From Paralithodes platypus (Eukaryota; Arthropoda; Malacostraca; Decapoda; Lithodidae): a stretch of DNA of 64,000 nt. Both the position numbers and the translations under genes were made by a program. Positions within the stretch are counted from its first letter, which is position 1. Each line of letters begins with the position of its first letter. Positions 55,094-64,000 of this stretch are shown in pieces. The notes below the pieces were generated by a model. It did not search any database and was not told the origin of the DNA. It saw only the letters and a program-made list of their open reading frames with translations. The DNA lies in assembly GCA_032716605.1 (NCBI GenBank), contig CM064502.1, forward strand, positions 52,708,313 to 52,772,312, written 5' to 3'.

Positions 55094-55668
55094 CTTACAT
55101 CATCATGCGTGTGGGTATAAATTGTATAATTCAATAGAATTGTTGTCTTATGTAATTTTTCTTGTGAATCTTCTAAGCAGTAGTGATTCTTTCATTTGTT
55201 TTCTTTCTCCTTTATTTGCTTATTTATCCTTTTATCAATTGTTTCATATCTTGAAACTCTATTTAATTTAAATATATTATCTAATACATTGGAATATCAT
55301 ATCAAGAACGTTGTAAGATGATAGTACAGTACTTTCTGGCACCTGTTTATGTTCAATAAGTTGACGAAACCTTTGAATATTGAAAATATATAAAAAAAAA
55401 TACTTTGCCTCCTTCGTTTTTCAATAGATATCAGCTGCGTTTCCCGAACAAACCGTATCTCAAAAATACCCGGCTATGCTGATTTGCAAATTTAAATGTT
55501 AGTATTGTATGAAAGTGAATCTTAAGCAATAGGCCTATGTAGTTATTCTATGTGTTGATACAATACGAAGTGATGGAAACACAAACGAAACAAACCACTG
55601 TTGTGGTCAAATGTATTGTATTGGTTCGGCGTCCAGACTGACAATACGACGTACTCTTCCATATCACC
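55094..55668. other. No gene seen
   Basis: AT-rich unique sequence before the poly-C tract. Confidence 0.6.
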
Positions 55669-55725
55669 CTCCCCCCCCCCCCCCCCCCCCCCCCCACCCC
55701 CCCCCCCCCCCCCCCCCGCCCCACC
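55669..55725. repeat. Poly-C tract of about 50 nt
   Basis: An almost unbroken C run with one A and one G. A Pro or Gly frame runs through it on either strand but is not coding. Confidence 0.95.
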
Positions 55726-55855
55726 CTTCCCTTTGTTTCTTCTTGTTTTGTTCATCTTATTTGTGTTTATTCCTTATTCTCTCTCTTCTTCCTTGTACTC
55801 GCATGCCTTCTTCATTCTCTATTTCATTTTCTCAATTACTCTTTTTTATTATGAT

Positions 55856-55859
<4 letters not shown>

Positions 55860-55902
<43 letters not shown>
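55860..55902. repeat. TC microsatellite
   Basis: 43 bp of pure TC. Confidence 0.95.
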
Positions 55903-55904
<2 letters not shown>

Positions 55905-56239
55905 ATTCCGTACACTCGCAGAAATCCCTGTGGATGTAACAATTGAAGATTTGCGAGTTTCAGGCTATAAAGAAGTTGGAGCGGTAAATATTGATAATAC
56001 GTGGACATGCAACAATAATGTAGGTTTCTGATGGATAAAAAGTACTATAAGATGAATGTTTTTTTTTGGTATGTATTCATAAATGTACTACAGCCATATT
56101 CTAACCGGTAAGTCTGCTAAATATCGATATCTGCAGCTCCAACTTCCTTATAGAACGAAACTTCCAAATGGTCAATACTTCTTCCTGTTCACCATTTCCT
56201 CCTCCTGCTCTTCTCCTTCTTTTTCCTCCTCCTCCTCAT

Positions 56240-56800
56240 CCCCCTCCTCTTCCTCCAGGGATCCACTTCTGGTCAGATTGCATTGAGGAGATGTAACAAG
56301 TCTGGCTTCCACAGTGGCCGGACAGACGCCCGGTGTCACTCCCAAACCAGCTGACCATGCCGCTCCTCGGATCCGCAGCCACAGCATAACCCGCCCTTTC
56401 CAACCCAAACAACCCCCTCTCCGATCCACACCAGTCACCGTATATACCGATTGGTGAATGGAGATCCACTCAACATTGGTAAAAACCCAGACTCTCCAGG
56501 GTTTGTGGTATTTTGGGTGATGTTTATATCCGAAGCGCCGACTATCTCCTCTCAGGCGTCCGTTTTTCCCATTTCATGAGTGACTTGACGTCTTCCGTCC
56601 CGCTGGGCAAGAATCCCCTCCATAGGATTAGGACGGGACGGTCATGAGAGAATGCGACAGGGGCCTTGTGTATTTATTTACATACCCATTCGTCCGGGTG
56701 ACTTTATTTTGATTGCTGTCGGACAGTTGTATATTGGCTGCGACGGGGTAAAGCCCACGGACCCTATAGCGCACAGGATTGGCCGACTCTTGGTATATTC
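56240..56800. other. GC-balanced unique stretch without clear ORF
   Basis: Not matched by any repeat family in the window and richer in CG dinucleotides than its surroundings. Short frames on both strands, none recognisable. It could be an exon or regulatory region; nothing decides this. Confidence 0.2.
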
Positions 56801-57000
56801 AGGATACAATATATATTTACTGTTATGCACTGACAATATTACTATCTCAAGAACAGTATTAATCAAGGATTAGTTTGAATATATAGTTCGAAGCTTGGGA
56901 TTAAGATTAAGATAACCCAAAGTAAATAAACACAACAACTTGTATTAACATTACTGTGTATCACCAGAATGTCATCCCTCACCTAAAGCTGACCGATCAC

Positions 57001-57335
57001 TGTAAGGGGGAGGTAGTCGCTTATTCTGGACCCCCTTCTCCCTCATGTTTAGCATCTTAGTTTAGACATTTTAAGGCGGTTCTGTTATTTTGGCGATTGT
57101 AATACCTTTCGCCCCATTTCTTTGTCAATATTCCGACCTTTCGTACCATTTAGGTGTCGATTTTTCCTGGCGAGCATAACCGAGCCTGTCATTATAGAAG
57201 CAACTGCCGAAACAAATTTACAAATTTAACTTAAATGGGGATCTAGTGAGTGTTTCTTTAAGTTTGATGGAGGTCTAGCGAGGACACTAACAAATATATA
57301 AATATATAGGTTGAAAAACAAGCACTACCCCTTAA
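57001..57335 (+). mobile_element. Family A-prime element, GGTAGTC-head variant
   Basis: Begins GTAAGGGGGAGGTAGTCGC and ends CACTACCCCTTAA (57335). Unit repeats and GGCGAGCATAACCGAGCC are present; the GC hairpin is lost (AACTGCCGAAAC). Both ends match 54750-55093, so the two form a variant group. Confidence 0.8.
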
Positions 57336-57419
57336 GTATTGGGGTCTGTGTGATAGGGTCGACCTCGATCTGCCGTCAGCACGTACAGGGGAAGCAGCAC
57401 TCAGGGTCACTGGGCCGAG

Positions 57420-57634
57420 TTAACCCCTTCTGTACCGGTGACGTCCTTTTAACTGTATTCATGCTATTTTTAGACGATTGTGTGCAGTTTATAAAGTACC
57501 TCCAGTAATTAACAGGCTTCGAACTATCTCACTTAACCATTTTTACTACCACAGATCCTTCTTGAACTGCACTAAATTGTCTAAATATAGTTAGCATAAA
57601 ATGAAAAAGACGTCGCAGGTATAGAAGGGGTTAA
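57420..57634. mobile_element. TTAA element, family C (215 bp)
   Basis: TTAACCCCTTCTGTACCGG at the left, CAGGTATAGAAGGGGTTAA at the right. It shares its CCCCTTCTGTACC end with 35787-35955, which marks a subtype. Confidence 0.85.
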
Positions 57635-57814
57635 GGAAACACACCAGGACACAAATAATTCACAACATACACTTATAAAAAATGCCTTATGTATTATCGT
57701 CAACCTCGTATGTCACGAGGCATTCTTACTCGGATAAAATTACCGTATATGACTTTATATTTTAACCATTATATATAATACTGAATATAATGGATTCATC
57801 TTACTCTGCAGTCA

Positions 57815-57832
57815 ATTATATATATATACCGG

Positions 57833-57874
<42 letters not shown>
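57815..57874. repeat. AT microsatellite
   Basis: AT with an ACCGGTATATGTA interruption, similar to the array at 51640-51694. Confidence 0.93.
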
Positions 57875-57878
<4 letters not shown>

Positions 57879-58440
57879 GCTATGGTTATTCCATAATAAA
57901 TATTTACTTTCACACCTCCACCATCCTTATCTCCTCTAATACACCATGTTCATTCAATTTTCCGTTAAGTAATGGGCGCCAGGTTCAAGCCGACATCTAA
58001 ACTCAATTTACATTTATATACATAATTAACACGCGCTCATCTCTCAGTATGTATATTCAAAGGAGATGCCCCTCGAGTATGTAGTATATATATTTATTTA
58101 TTTCGAATTAATTATGTATATATTTCTCTCTATCTATCTATTCACTCCGTTAATCACCATACCTCTCTGTTTCTTATTAATACGTCTTCCTCTGCCTTTC
58201 GAGTTGTTAATAACGTTCGGAGTGAATATATTGTGTACTCCGAGGTTTGGATTATGTGTTTGATTATATTTCCGAATATTAGTGTGGTGTTTCATCTAAA
58301 TTATCAAGAATAATAATTATATAGATTTAAGTATTTTTTCCGTAGTACATATCTGTCTTTTAAAGCCCTAGTAGGCCCTATTTAGCGAATGTGTGTATTG
58401 TGTAGTGGTAGCAAGTAAACATTCTTCAAATTAATAGAGT
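57875..58440. other. No gene seen
   Basis: AT-rich unique sequence. Confidence 0.6.
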
Positions 58441-58831
58441 TTAAGGAGCCCACCTCTCTTTTTTTCTCTTTCCCTCCCTCTCTCTTTGGCTTGTATCCAT
58501 TCGGCCCCATTCAGCTTACTGTGTTAAGACGTTTACCCCCATCCAGGTGTCAATATTTTCCTGGAGAGCGGTAGCGAGACAGCCTATATATATTTTTGTT
58601 TTGACAGCCAAGCTAAATTTGTACATTTTTCGATAGAAAAAGGTCTCCGGCGAAGCCGGATTTCTCCATACAATGCTGGCTCGCTATCGCTCGCCAGGAA
58701 GAAACCGACACCTGGATGGGGATACACGTTTTAAAACAGTTGGCTGAATGGGGCCGAATGGATACAAGCCAGGGAAAGAGAGAAAAGGAGAGATAGATAC
58801 AAAAAAAAAAAAAAAACGGTGATCCCCTTAA
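58441..58831. mobile_element. TTAA foldback element, family B
   Basis: TTAAGGAGCCCACC at 58441 and CGGTGATCCCCTTAA ending at 58831. Inverted arms are present, with a CCGGCGAAGCCGG hairpin (about 58648-58660) and a poly-A run (58800-58816) near the right end. Confidence 0.9.
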
Positions 58832-59002
58832 ACGTATTTATAAACAGTAGCAAAAAGCCGGCCTGTTACACATTATAATCGGTCCTGTTTGTGTGCAAGT
58901 GATACTGCTGTCAGGCAACTAAAGGGAGGTGGGCTTATATAAATAATGCACACGAGGCATTGTGTAATAAGCTTAGTACACCTACCAGTATATACATGTT
59001 CC

Positions 59003-59357
59003 TTAATGGGGGGGGGGGGGTCACCGGCTTTTTTTGTCTCTCTCCTTTTCTCTCTTTCCCTGGCTTGTATCCATTCGGCCCCATTCAGCCAACTGGTTTA
59101 AGACGTTTATCCCCATCCAGGTGTTGCATTGTATGGAGAAATCCTGCTTCACCGGAGACATTTTTCTATCGAAAAATGTACAAATCTAGCTTGTCAAAAA
59201 AAAAAAAAAAATATGCTGGCTCGCTACCACTCGCCAGGAAAATATTGACATCTGGATGGGGTAAACGTCTTAAAATAGTAGGCTGAATGGGGCCAAATGG
59301 ATACAAGCCAAAGAGAGAGGTAGAGAAAGAGACAAAAAGCTAGGTGGGCTCCCTTAA
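59003..59357. mobile_element. TTAA foldback element, family B, block deleted in left arm
   Basis: TTAATGGGGGGG and TCACCGGC at the left, TAGGTGGGCTCCCTTAA at the right (59354-59357). The left GGCGAGCG block is gone (CAGGTGTTGCATTGTATGG), while its inverted partner GGCTCGCTACCACTCGCC remains. A poly-G run sits at the left end and poly-A at about 59199. Confidence 0.87.
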
Positions 59358-59509
59358 AGCAAATATTTGTAGCTAATTTGGCATGTTTGTATGCAGATAG
59401 GCCTCGGAATCTACAAAACACCTAGTCTATATATTATAACTAAATCAAATTAAATGTTTCTTTATTGACGTTCATGTATATCCAGTTATTATATAATTAA
59501 TTTATATTT

Positions 59510-59636
59510 TGTATTAATTTCACCACAACACCAAACACCTTCAAATGCAATTAATGAAAGCATATATGTGATCCACCGGGATTCGAACCTGGGTTATCAC
59601 ACACAGATTTTTAAACACTCTAACCATTACACCACC
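59510..59636 (-). mobile_element. tRNA-derived SINE head, family T
   Basis: Minus strand: TGGTGTAATGGTTAGAGTG (A box) and GGTTCGAATCC (59579-59589, B box), with the same GCTTTCATTAATTGCAT body as the other T copies. Confidence 0.75.
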
Positions 59637-59753
59637 AGTACGGCAACGTATGGAGACTTGGAGAGTGTACATAACATTTTATTATGACAAAGGCATACAC
59701 TTTCAATGATTGTCCAATCTCTTATGACTGCAGGGTCACTAGGGTGCAGATAT

Positions 59754-59756
<3 letters not shown>

Positions 59757-59822
<66 letters not shown>
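59757..59822. repeat. GA microsatellite
   Basis: About 65 bp of pure GA. Confidence 0.96.
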
Positions 59823-59824
<2 letters not shown>

Positions 59825-59934
59825 CGAGTGAGCAGGTCACTATCTACTCAAAGCTATTGATTCGGAGATGTGACAGTGATAAACCTAATAAGCTTTGATA
59901 ATATTGAAGCGGGTTATTGCATAGCAAGGATCAA

Positions 59935-60515
59935 CGGCAGGAAATGGAGAATGTGATTTGTTTTAAATATTTTGCTAGTGTGACGAATAATGATGAGAGT
60001 CTGGACGATGAAGCGCAATAAATAGTGCAGCAGTACAGTAGGCTTGTTGGTACACTCGAGGACAAACCATCTTTACACTGGTGAGCTGAATATATATTAT
60101 GTGAACGAAATGAACCGGGTGAAACATACGCCTGTAGTGTATAATCACAAGAGTTCGACCCACTTCCAGAATGTTTAGAACGTTAGTGTTAAGATTGTTT
60201 TTCCTCAAGTGTAGCCTACATCAAGTGAAGAGATTAAGAATGTAGAAGTGAACATGGCAATGAAAACATCGTTGCATTACAATACTGTGATTCCAACAGT
60301 AACATGTGGCAGTGAGGCTTGGACACAACTGATAGGAACACGTCAACATTGAGAAGAGGGAAAATTAGCAATATGGAAGGAGCTCTTGTGGAATCATATG
60401 GAAGGATCGAAGAAGCAATTGAAGAATTGCGAGAACGTTGTGGAGTGAATAAGGACGTATTGGAAAGTTACAGGACGAATACTCTGAGTTGGTTCTGATA
60501 ATTGAACGAAAGGAT
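59935..60515 (+). mobile_element. Probable RT C-terminal remnant (non-LTR element)
   Basis: Short in-frame pieces resemble the post-RT part of LINE proteins: FASVTNNDESLDDEAQ (about 59968-60020), MAMKTSLHYNTVIPTVTCGS (about 60253-60312, usual form PTVTYGSE) and ALVESYGRIEEAIEELRERC (about 60380-60440). Stops interrupt them and the middle part is not recognisable. It could also be a decayed gene of another kind. Confidence 0.45.
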
Positions 60516-60573
60516 GGTGGAAGAGGATGGTGGAAGGAGTGGGATATACTGAGGCCGATGGAGGTATAGTCCA

Positions 60574-60770
60574 TTCGCTGTAAGTAGGCGAGAAATCATG
60601 ACCTCTATATCCTCTGTAACTCAAAAAAGACTATAGTAATCAAGCTAATATTTCTAACATTTGGGAAGAGTCAGTCAAGGAATTGATGTGGAAATGTACA
60701 GTCAATTTGCTCTAGCACCTTTTGAGTTACAGAGGATAGAGGTCATGATTTCTCGTCTACTTACAGCGAA
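60574..60770. mobile_element. Foldback MITE with about 55-bp arms, family M
   Basis: TTCGCTGTAAGTAGGCGAGA at the left is mirrored by TCTCGTCTACTTACAGCGAA at the right, and pairing extends through ATCATGACCTCTATATCC and CTCTGTAACTCAAAA. The centre includes CATTTGGGAAGAGTCAG. Confidence 0.82.
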
Positions 60771-61023
60771 TAAACTGATGAGTTATTTGAATAAAAAATA
60801 CCGTGGGTTGGAGAGGGCTGCTTTCTGAAAGAGGACATAACCGTTTGGTGTTGTTAGTGGCCATCCCTTAATTAATTAAAGCGTTTGATAATAAGTAAAA
60901 GGATTGATAGTGAACCACACGAAATATTTGATTAGGTGATTAATTTATATATTGTATTTATGTATATAGTTATGTTATATTATTTTATATTACACCCTGG
61001 TCTCTGGGTCTTCTCCTGGATTA

Positions 61024-61190
61024 CCTAGATGTGTGTGTGTGAATTTGTATTTTGTGTGTGTGTGTTCATTGTTTGCTGTTGTGTTTTTCCTATACTGGCT
61101 CTGTCTTGAGTCGGCCACCCCCAGAAATAAAAATAGGAAAAGTGGGGATTGGGCCTGAGTATAAGAGATGAATGAGATGAGATTATTATT
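61024..61190 (+). repeat. Dispersed repeat family R, second copy
   Basis: GTGTGAATTTGTATTTTGTG, GTCTTGAGTCGGCCACCCCC, AGTGGGGATTGGGCCTGAGT, ending in GATGAATGAGATGAG. It has a shorter A-rich stretch than 48603-48828. Confidence 0.7.
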
Positions 61191-61346
61191 TGTTATATTG
61201 TCGTGGGTGTGCTGCTAAGTAGAATTATGCATAAAGTTTACAACATGGAGGCTTCGAATACCAAGAGGGTGGAGCTCTCGATTTTGGGTATGCAGAACCG
61301 TCAGTGTAACAATATCCTTCAGTTGTATGTAAATCTGCAATATACC

Positions 61347-61730
61347 TTAAGGGGGGTCACCTGCTTGTTTTCTCTTTCTCTCCTTTTCTCTCTTTCTCTG
61401 GCTTGTATCCATTCGGCACCATTCAGCCAACTGTTTGAAGACGTTTATCCCCATCTAGGTGTCGATTTCTTCCTGGCGAGCGCTAGCGAGCCAGTGTGTA
61501 TGGAGAAATCCAGCCTCGCCAGAGAAATTTTTCTATCGAAAAATGTACAAATTTAGCTTGCTGTTAAAACAAAAAATATATATGCTGGCTCGCTCAAGTT
61601 CGCCAGGAAAATATTGACACCTGGTTGGGGGTAAACGTCTTAAAACAGTAGGCTGAATGGGGCCGAATGAATACAAGCCAGAGAAAGAGGGAGAGCGAGA
61701 TAAAAAAAAAAGCGAGGTGGGCTCCCTTAA
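61347..61730. mobile_element. TTAA foldback element, family B (384 bp)
   Basis: TTAAGGGGGGTCACCTGC at the left and GAGGTGGGCTCCCTTAA at the right. Length and structure equal 18000-18383. The GC hairpin has lost pairing (CCAGCCTCGCCAG); the AT hairpin TTTTTCTATCGAAAAA is intact. Confidence 0.9.
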
Positions 61731-62127
61731 CATTTAGAACCTGTATTTGTGTTAGTGTTGTTAGACTATAAGCTGGTGGCAGAGGTAGTATTGACTTGGG
61801 TAAGAGGTGAAGTACTTTTGACTGTAGCTGTATGACTAAGGCCGGGTTGAGACTTGACACCCTGAGTCCCGCCCACTACCGAGGTGAGGGTAAGCTCCTC
61901 CTCCTCCTCCTCCACCACCTTTCACCGTATTCACCTGTAGCCTAGTCACAGGAACTCTACTGTAGACTATTTTTACTTGATTCACCTGTGATGTATAGTG
62001 ATATAAACGCAATTGTTGCCTAAGCCCATATAATTCTCCTACCGCTATGTACAGTCGGGCTAATACATGATGTATCGGCACCAATTATGTTTTGATCAAT
62101 AATTGGTATCAGTAATATTTATACATG

Positions 62128-62942
62128 ACTAGCAGGAGTACCCGGCGTTGCCCGGGTTTAAATTCTACTACCATAATCACCATCATCAATCACTACTACC
62201 ACAATTATCACAATACTACTACTACCATAATCACCGGCCTCGACCTCCCTGTGCCTCATTAACTCCTTCAGACATATTATGTTCCAATAAGTCCGAGGAG
62301 GCGGGAGCCCCGGGATCATTGCCACTGCCCCGCACTACACTCACAACAACACTGCGGCCGTTAGAATTATCGGAGGTGGATGAGGTTGCCACCAACGGTT
62401 TTATCGTAAGGTAACTTATCGGACTTACTGAGCTCCATATGACGCTAGTGCGTCATATAACTTATAGAGGTATGGAGATAAGTCCATATGACGCGATCGC
62501 GTCATATGAGTTTTTGGTTCACTAGTCTATATGACGCGATCGCGTCATATATGTCTGGAGGAGTTAAACGGCGACCTCGATTTCGGCCGCTAAATGACCG
62601 ATTTTGGATCTGACCTCATTCGTACCCCCATTTTGGGGAGCTGTGAACAAATTTCGTTCCATACACCTTTTCGATCGGAGGCCTCCTGCCCCAAACGGCC
62701 ATTTTTTTCGCTCCTGTTTACTACATTTTCGCTCCCGTTTACTACATAAGTTCTGCCGAAAATTGTATTAAACAAAAGTGTCTCTGATTTCCACTAAACT
62801 CGCCTAAAACCATCTCCAAAGCCTGGGTTTTCCAACGGTGCCCCACACTCCCACCTTGCACCAAAACTGTGGGAGTAGTTTAGTAACAAAGGTCGGGTAA
62901 CTGACAAACAGACAGACAAACATTGACCTTTATTTATTAAGA
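62128..62942 (+). mobile_element. Unclassified repeat element inserted in family F
   Basis: Begins CTAGCAGGAGTACCCGGCGT then TGCCCGGG, a compact hairpin-like start that I recall from repeats in many invertebrates without being able to name the family. It ends GACAAACAGACAGACAAACA then TTGACCTTTATTTATTAAG. It has no long frame and carries a family G element inside. It is probably a short non-autonomous retroelement; I cannot place it. Confidence 0.5.
62259..62567. mobile_element. TTAA element, family G, with three palindromic units
   Basis: TTAACTCCTTCAGACATAT at the left and ATATGTCTGGAGGAGTTAA at the right. The right half has three spaced palindromes of about 24 bp centred near 62448, 62497 and 62540 (core GACGCGATCGCGTC; the first has GACGCTAGTGCGTC). 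The terminal GACATAT motif resembles family D. Confidence 0.75.
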
Positions 62943-63111
62943 TTTCTTCTTTTTGAGTGAGATATACCAACATGTTCCTACACTTACCTACCCTATTCAA
63001 CATCTGACAGACATTAATACAGCACAGAGCGAGCAAAACATAATGACAGCTGAGACATGACTAATTAGCGCCACCGTACACAAGAATAGGCTAAACAAAA
63101 TGGCAAAACAA

Positions 63112-63350
63112 ATTATACAAGGCAAAGCAAATAAATACAGGACTCGGTCATTGAACAAGTGTGTAACACAGAAAATCCCAATGAGATCTTCAATCTAGCT
63201 AGGCGAGTTAAGGATGACAGTAGAGATGTTGTTGGCGAACAGCGTACGAGGAATGATAATGGGGCAATTGTTATGCTGACGAAGAAATTAGAGAATCTTG
63301 GAAGCACTACGAACGATTGCTCAACCAGGCCCCCCTCCCCCTCCCCCCTC
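63112..63350 (+). mobile_element. RTE-like LINE fragment, linker between endonuclease and RT
   Basis: The frame from 63159 reads NEIFNLARRVKDDSRDVVGE and RNDNGAIVMLTKKLEN. After a one-base shift near 63298 it continues as LWKHYERLLNQ. This arrangement (a VGE...RNDNG stretch, then WxxHYERLLN) is what I know from the linker before the RT domain of RTE-type elements. The fragment ends directly in a CT/poly-C tract at about 63340. It is probably from the same family as the remnant at 34.0-35.15 kb, but the two do not overlap, so that is an inference. Confidence 0.65.
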
Positions 63351-63356
63351 AATCAG

Positions 63357-63379
63357 CCCCCCCCCCCCCCCCCCCCCCT
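63357..63379. repeat. Poly-C tract
   Basis: A run of about 22 C inside a CT-rich stretch that cuts off the RTE-like fragment. Confidence 0.93.
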
Positions 63380-63535
63380 CAGATCCCTCACCCCCCACCC
63401 TCTACCAATTCCCAAGCAATGCTGATGGTGTTCCGTGTGTGTGGGGCACACTCACACAGAACGCCATCGTTCAGGGGGCGAGAAAAAAAAACTCGCCCGC
63501 ATTTGTTAGTTTTAAGTTAGTTTAGTTGACATTAG

Positions 63536-64000
63536 GTGACAATTGTAGTGATGATAGTAGTAATGATGGTTGTAATATTAGTGATGATGGTAGTATTAGT
63601 GATGATGGTGACAATTGTAGTGATGATGATAGTAGTAGTAATAATGGTGGTAATATTAGTGATGATGGTAACCCTTCGCAGAGTTGGGTATGCCGTTTTG
63701 ATTTTGGGCGAAACGGCACGTCTACTTTAGTTAGTTGACATTAGAAGTGATGGTAGTAATAGCGGGGATAATGTTGATAGTAGTGATGATGGTGATAATA
63801 GCAGTGATGATGGCTGTAGATTTAGTGATAATGATGACAGTACTAGTTAGTAGTGATATCACGATGGTCACAATAGTATTTATGATGGTGACAGTAGTAA
63901 TGGTGATTGTAAGATGAAGGTGACATTATTAGTGATGTTGGTAAGTAGTAGTGATGATTATAATAGTAGTAGTGCTGATGATATTAATGATGATAGTGAC
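63536..64000. repeat. GATGAT/GTAGTGATG trinucleotide-derived array
   Basis: Irregular repeats of GATGATGGT, GTAGTGATGAT and TAATATTAGTGATGATGG run to the window edge. One 60-bp interruption (63672-63735) reads as unrelated sequence. Asp/Ser or Val/Met-rich frames follow the repeat. Confidence 0.85.

Larger units (their letters stand above)
62049..63080 (-). mobile_element. Family F element split by a large insertion
   Basis: The left piece (62049-62125: TGTACAGTCGGGCTAATACA, TTTTGATCAATAATTGGTAT) and the right piece (about 62940-63080: CAACATGTTCCTACACTTAC, CATGACTAATTAGCGCCACC then GTACA) are the two ends of one reversed F copy. About 810 bp of other sequence lies between. Confidence 0.78.

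Noticed and set aside
55543..55755. Gly-rich reverse frame
   Set aside because: It is the poly-C tract read on the other strand.
60774..60800. Hammerhead-like CTGATGAG
   Set aside because: No matching GAAA box and stems could be arranged around it.

Overview
This window looks like intergenic or intronic DNA from a repeat-rich invertebrate genome. A decapod crustacean is the most likely source. That is an inference from extreme microsatellite density, a jockey-type LINE family of the kind common in crabs and shrimps, RTE-type reverse transcriptase remnants and tRNA-derived SINE heads; nothing here fixes the species. I found no intact host protein-coding gene, no rRNA and no functional tRNA. 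Most long open frames are simple repeats read through (poly-Ser/Leu, His/Thr, Tyr/Ile, Cys/Val) or shadows of transposon copies.

The dominant content is a dense population of short non-autonomous DNA elements, many bounded by TTAA. By my rough count, families A, B, C, D and G (about 40 copies) cover around a fifth of the window. Family A (about 325-385 bp) carries tandem units of about 32 bp, then a GGCGAGCGATAGCGAGCC block, then two hairpins. Family B (about 385 bp) is a foldback element built from the same modules with the arm repeated in inverted orientation. Families C, D and G begin TTAACCC or TTAACTC, as piggyBac ends do. Two nested insertions (13.7-14.4 kb and 43.2-43.7 kb) preserve both halves of the older copy and show that insertion duplicated TTAA. 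I see no transposase gene in the window.

Layout. 0-9 kb: microsatellites, a SINE with an ACC-rich tail array, a Tigger/pogo-like foldback, and A, C, E and F copies. 9-16 kb: AT, GA and TC arrays, a purine-rich minisatellite, nested A elements, and a 25-bp satellite with about 25 units at 14.8-15.4 kb. 16-22 kb: a decayed ACC/ACT trinucleotide locus broken up by A, B and C copies, a SINE with a 14-bp target duplication, and a truncated jockey copy. 22.3-25.3 kb: a nearly full-length but broken jockey-like LINE. 25-36 kb: mostly old or unique sequence, with a possible coding exon at 31.38-31.72 kb and an RTE-like RT remnant at 34.0-35.15 kb. 36-38 kb: a 1.2-kb pyrimidine-rich tract and microsatellites. 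38-48 kb: the densest cluster of TTAA elements, with several nested or abutting cases. 48-54 kb: tRNA-derived SINEs and microsatellites. 54-64 kb: more A and B copies, RT remnants, a nest (F, then an unidentified element, then G) at 62-63 kb, and a GAT-type array at the end.

The features do not work together as an operon or pathway. What they record is layered transposition, with microsatellites expanding inside or beside the elements.
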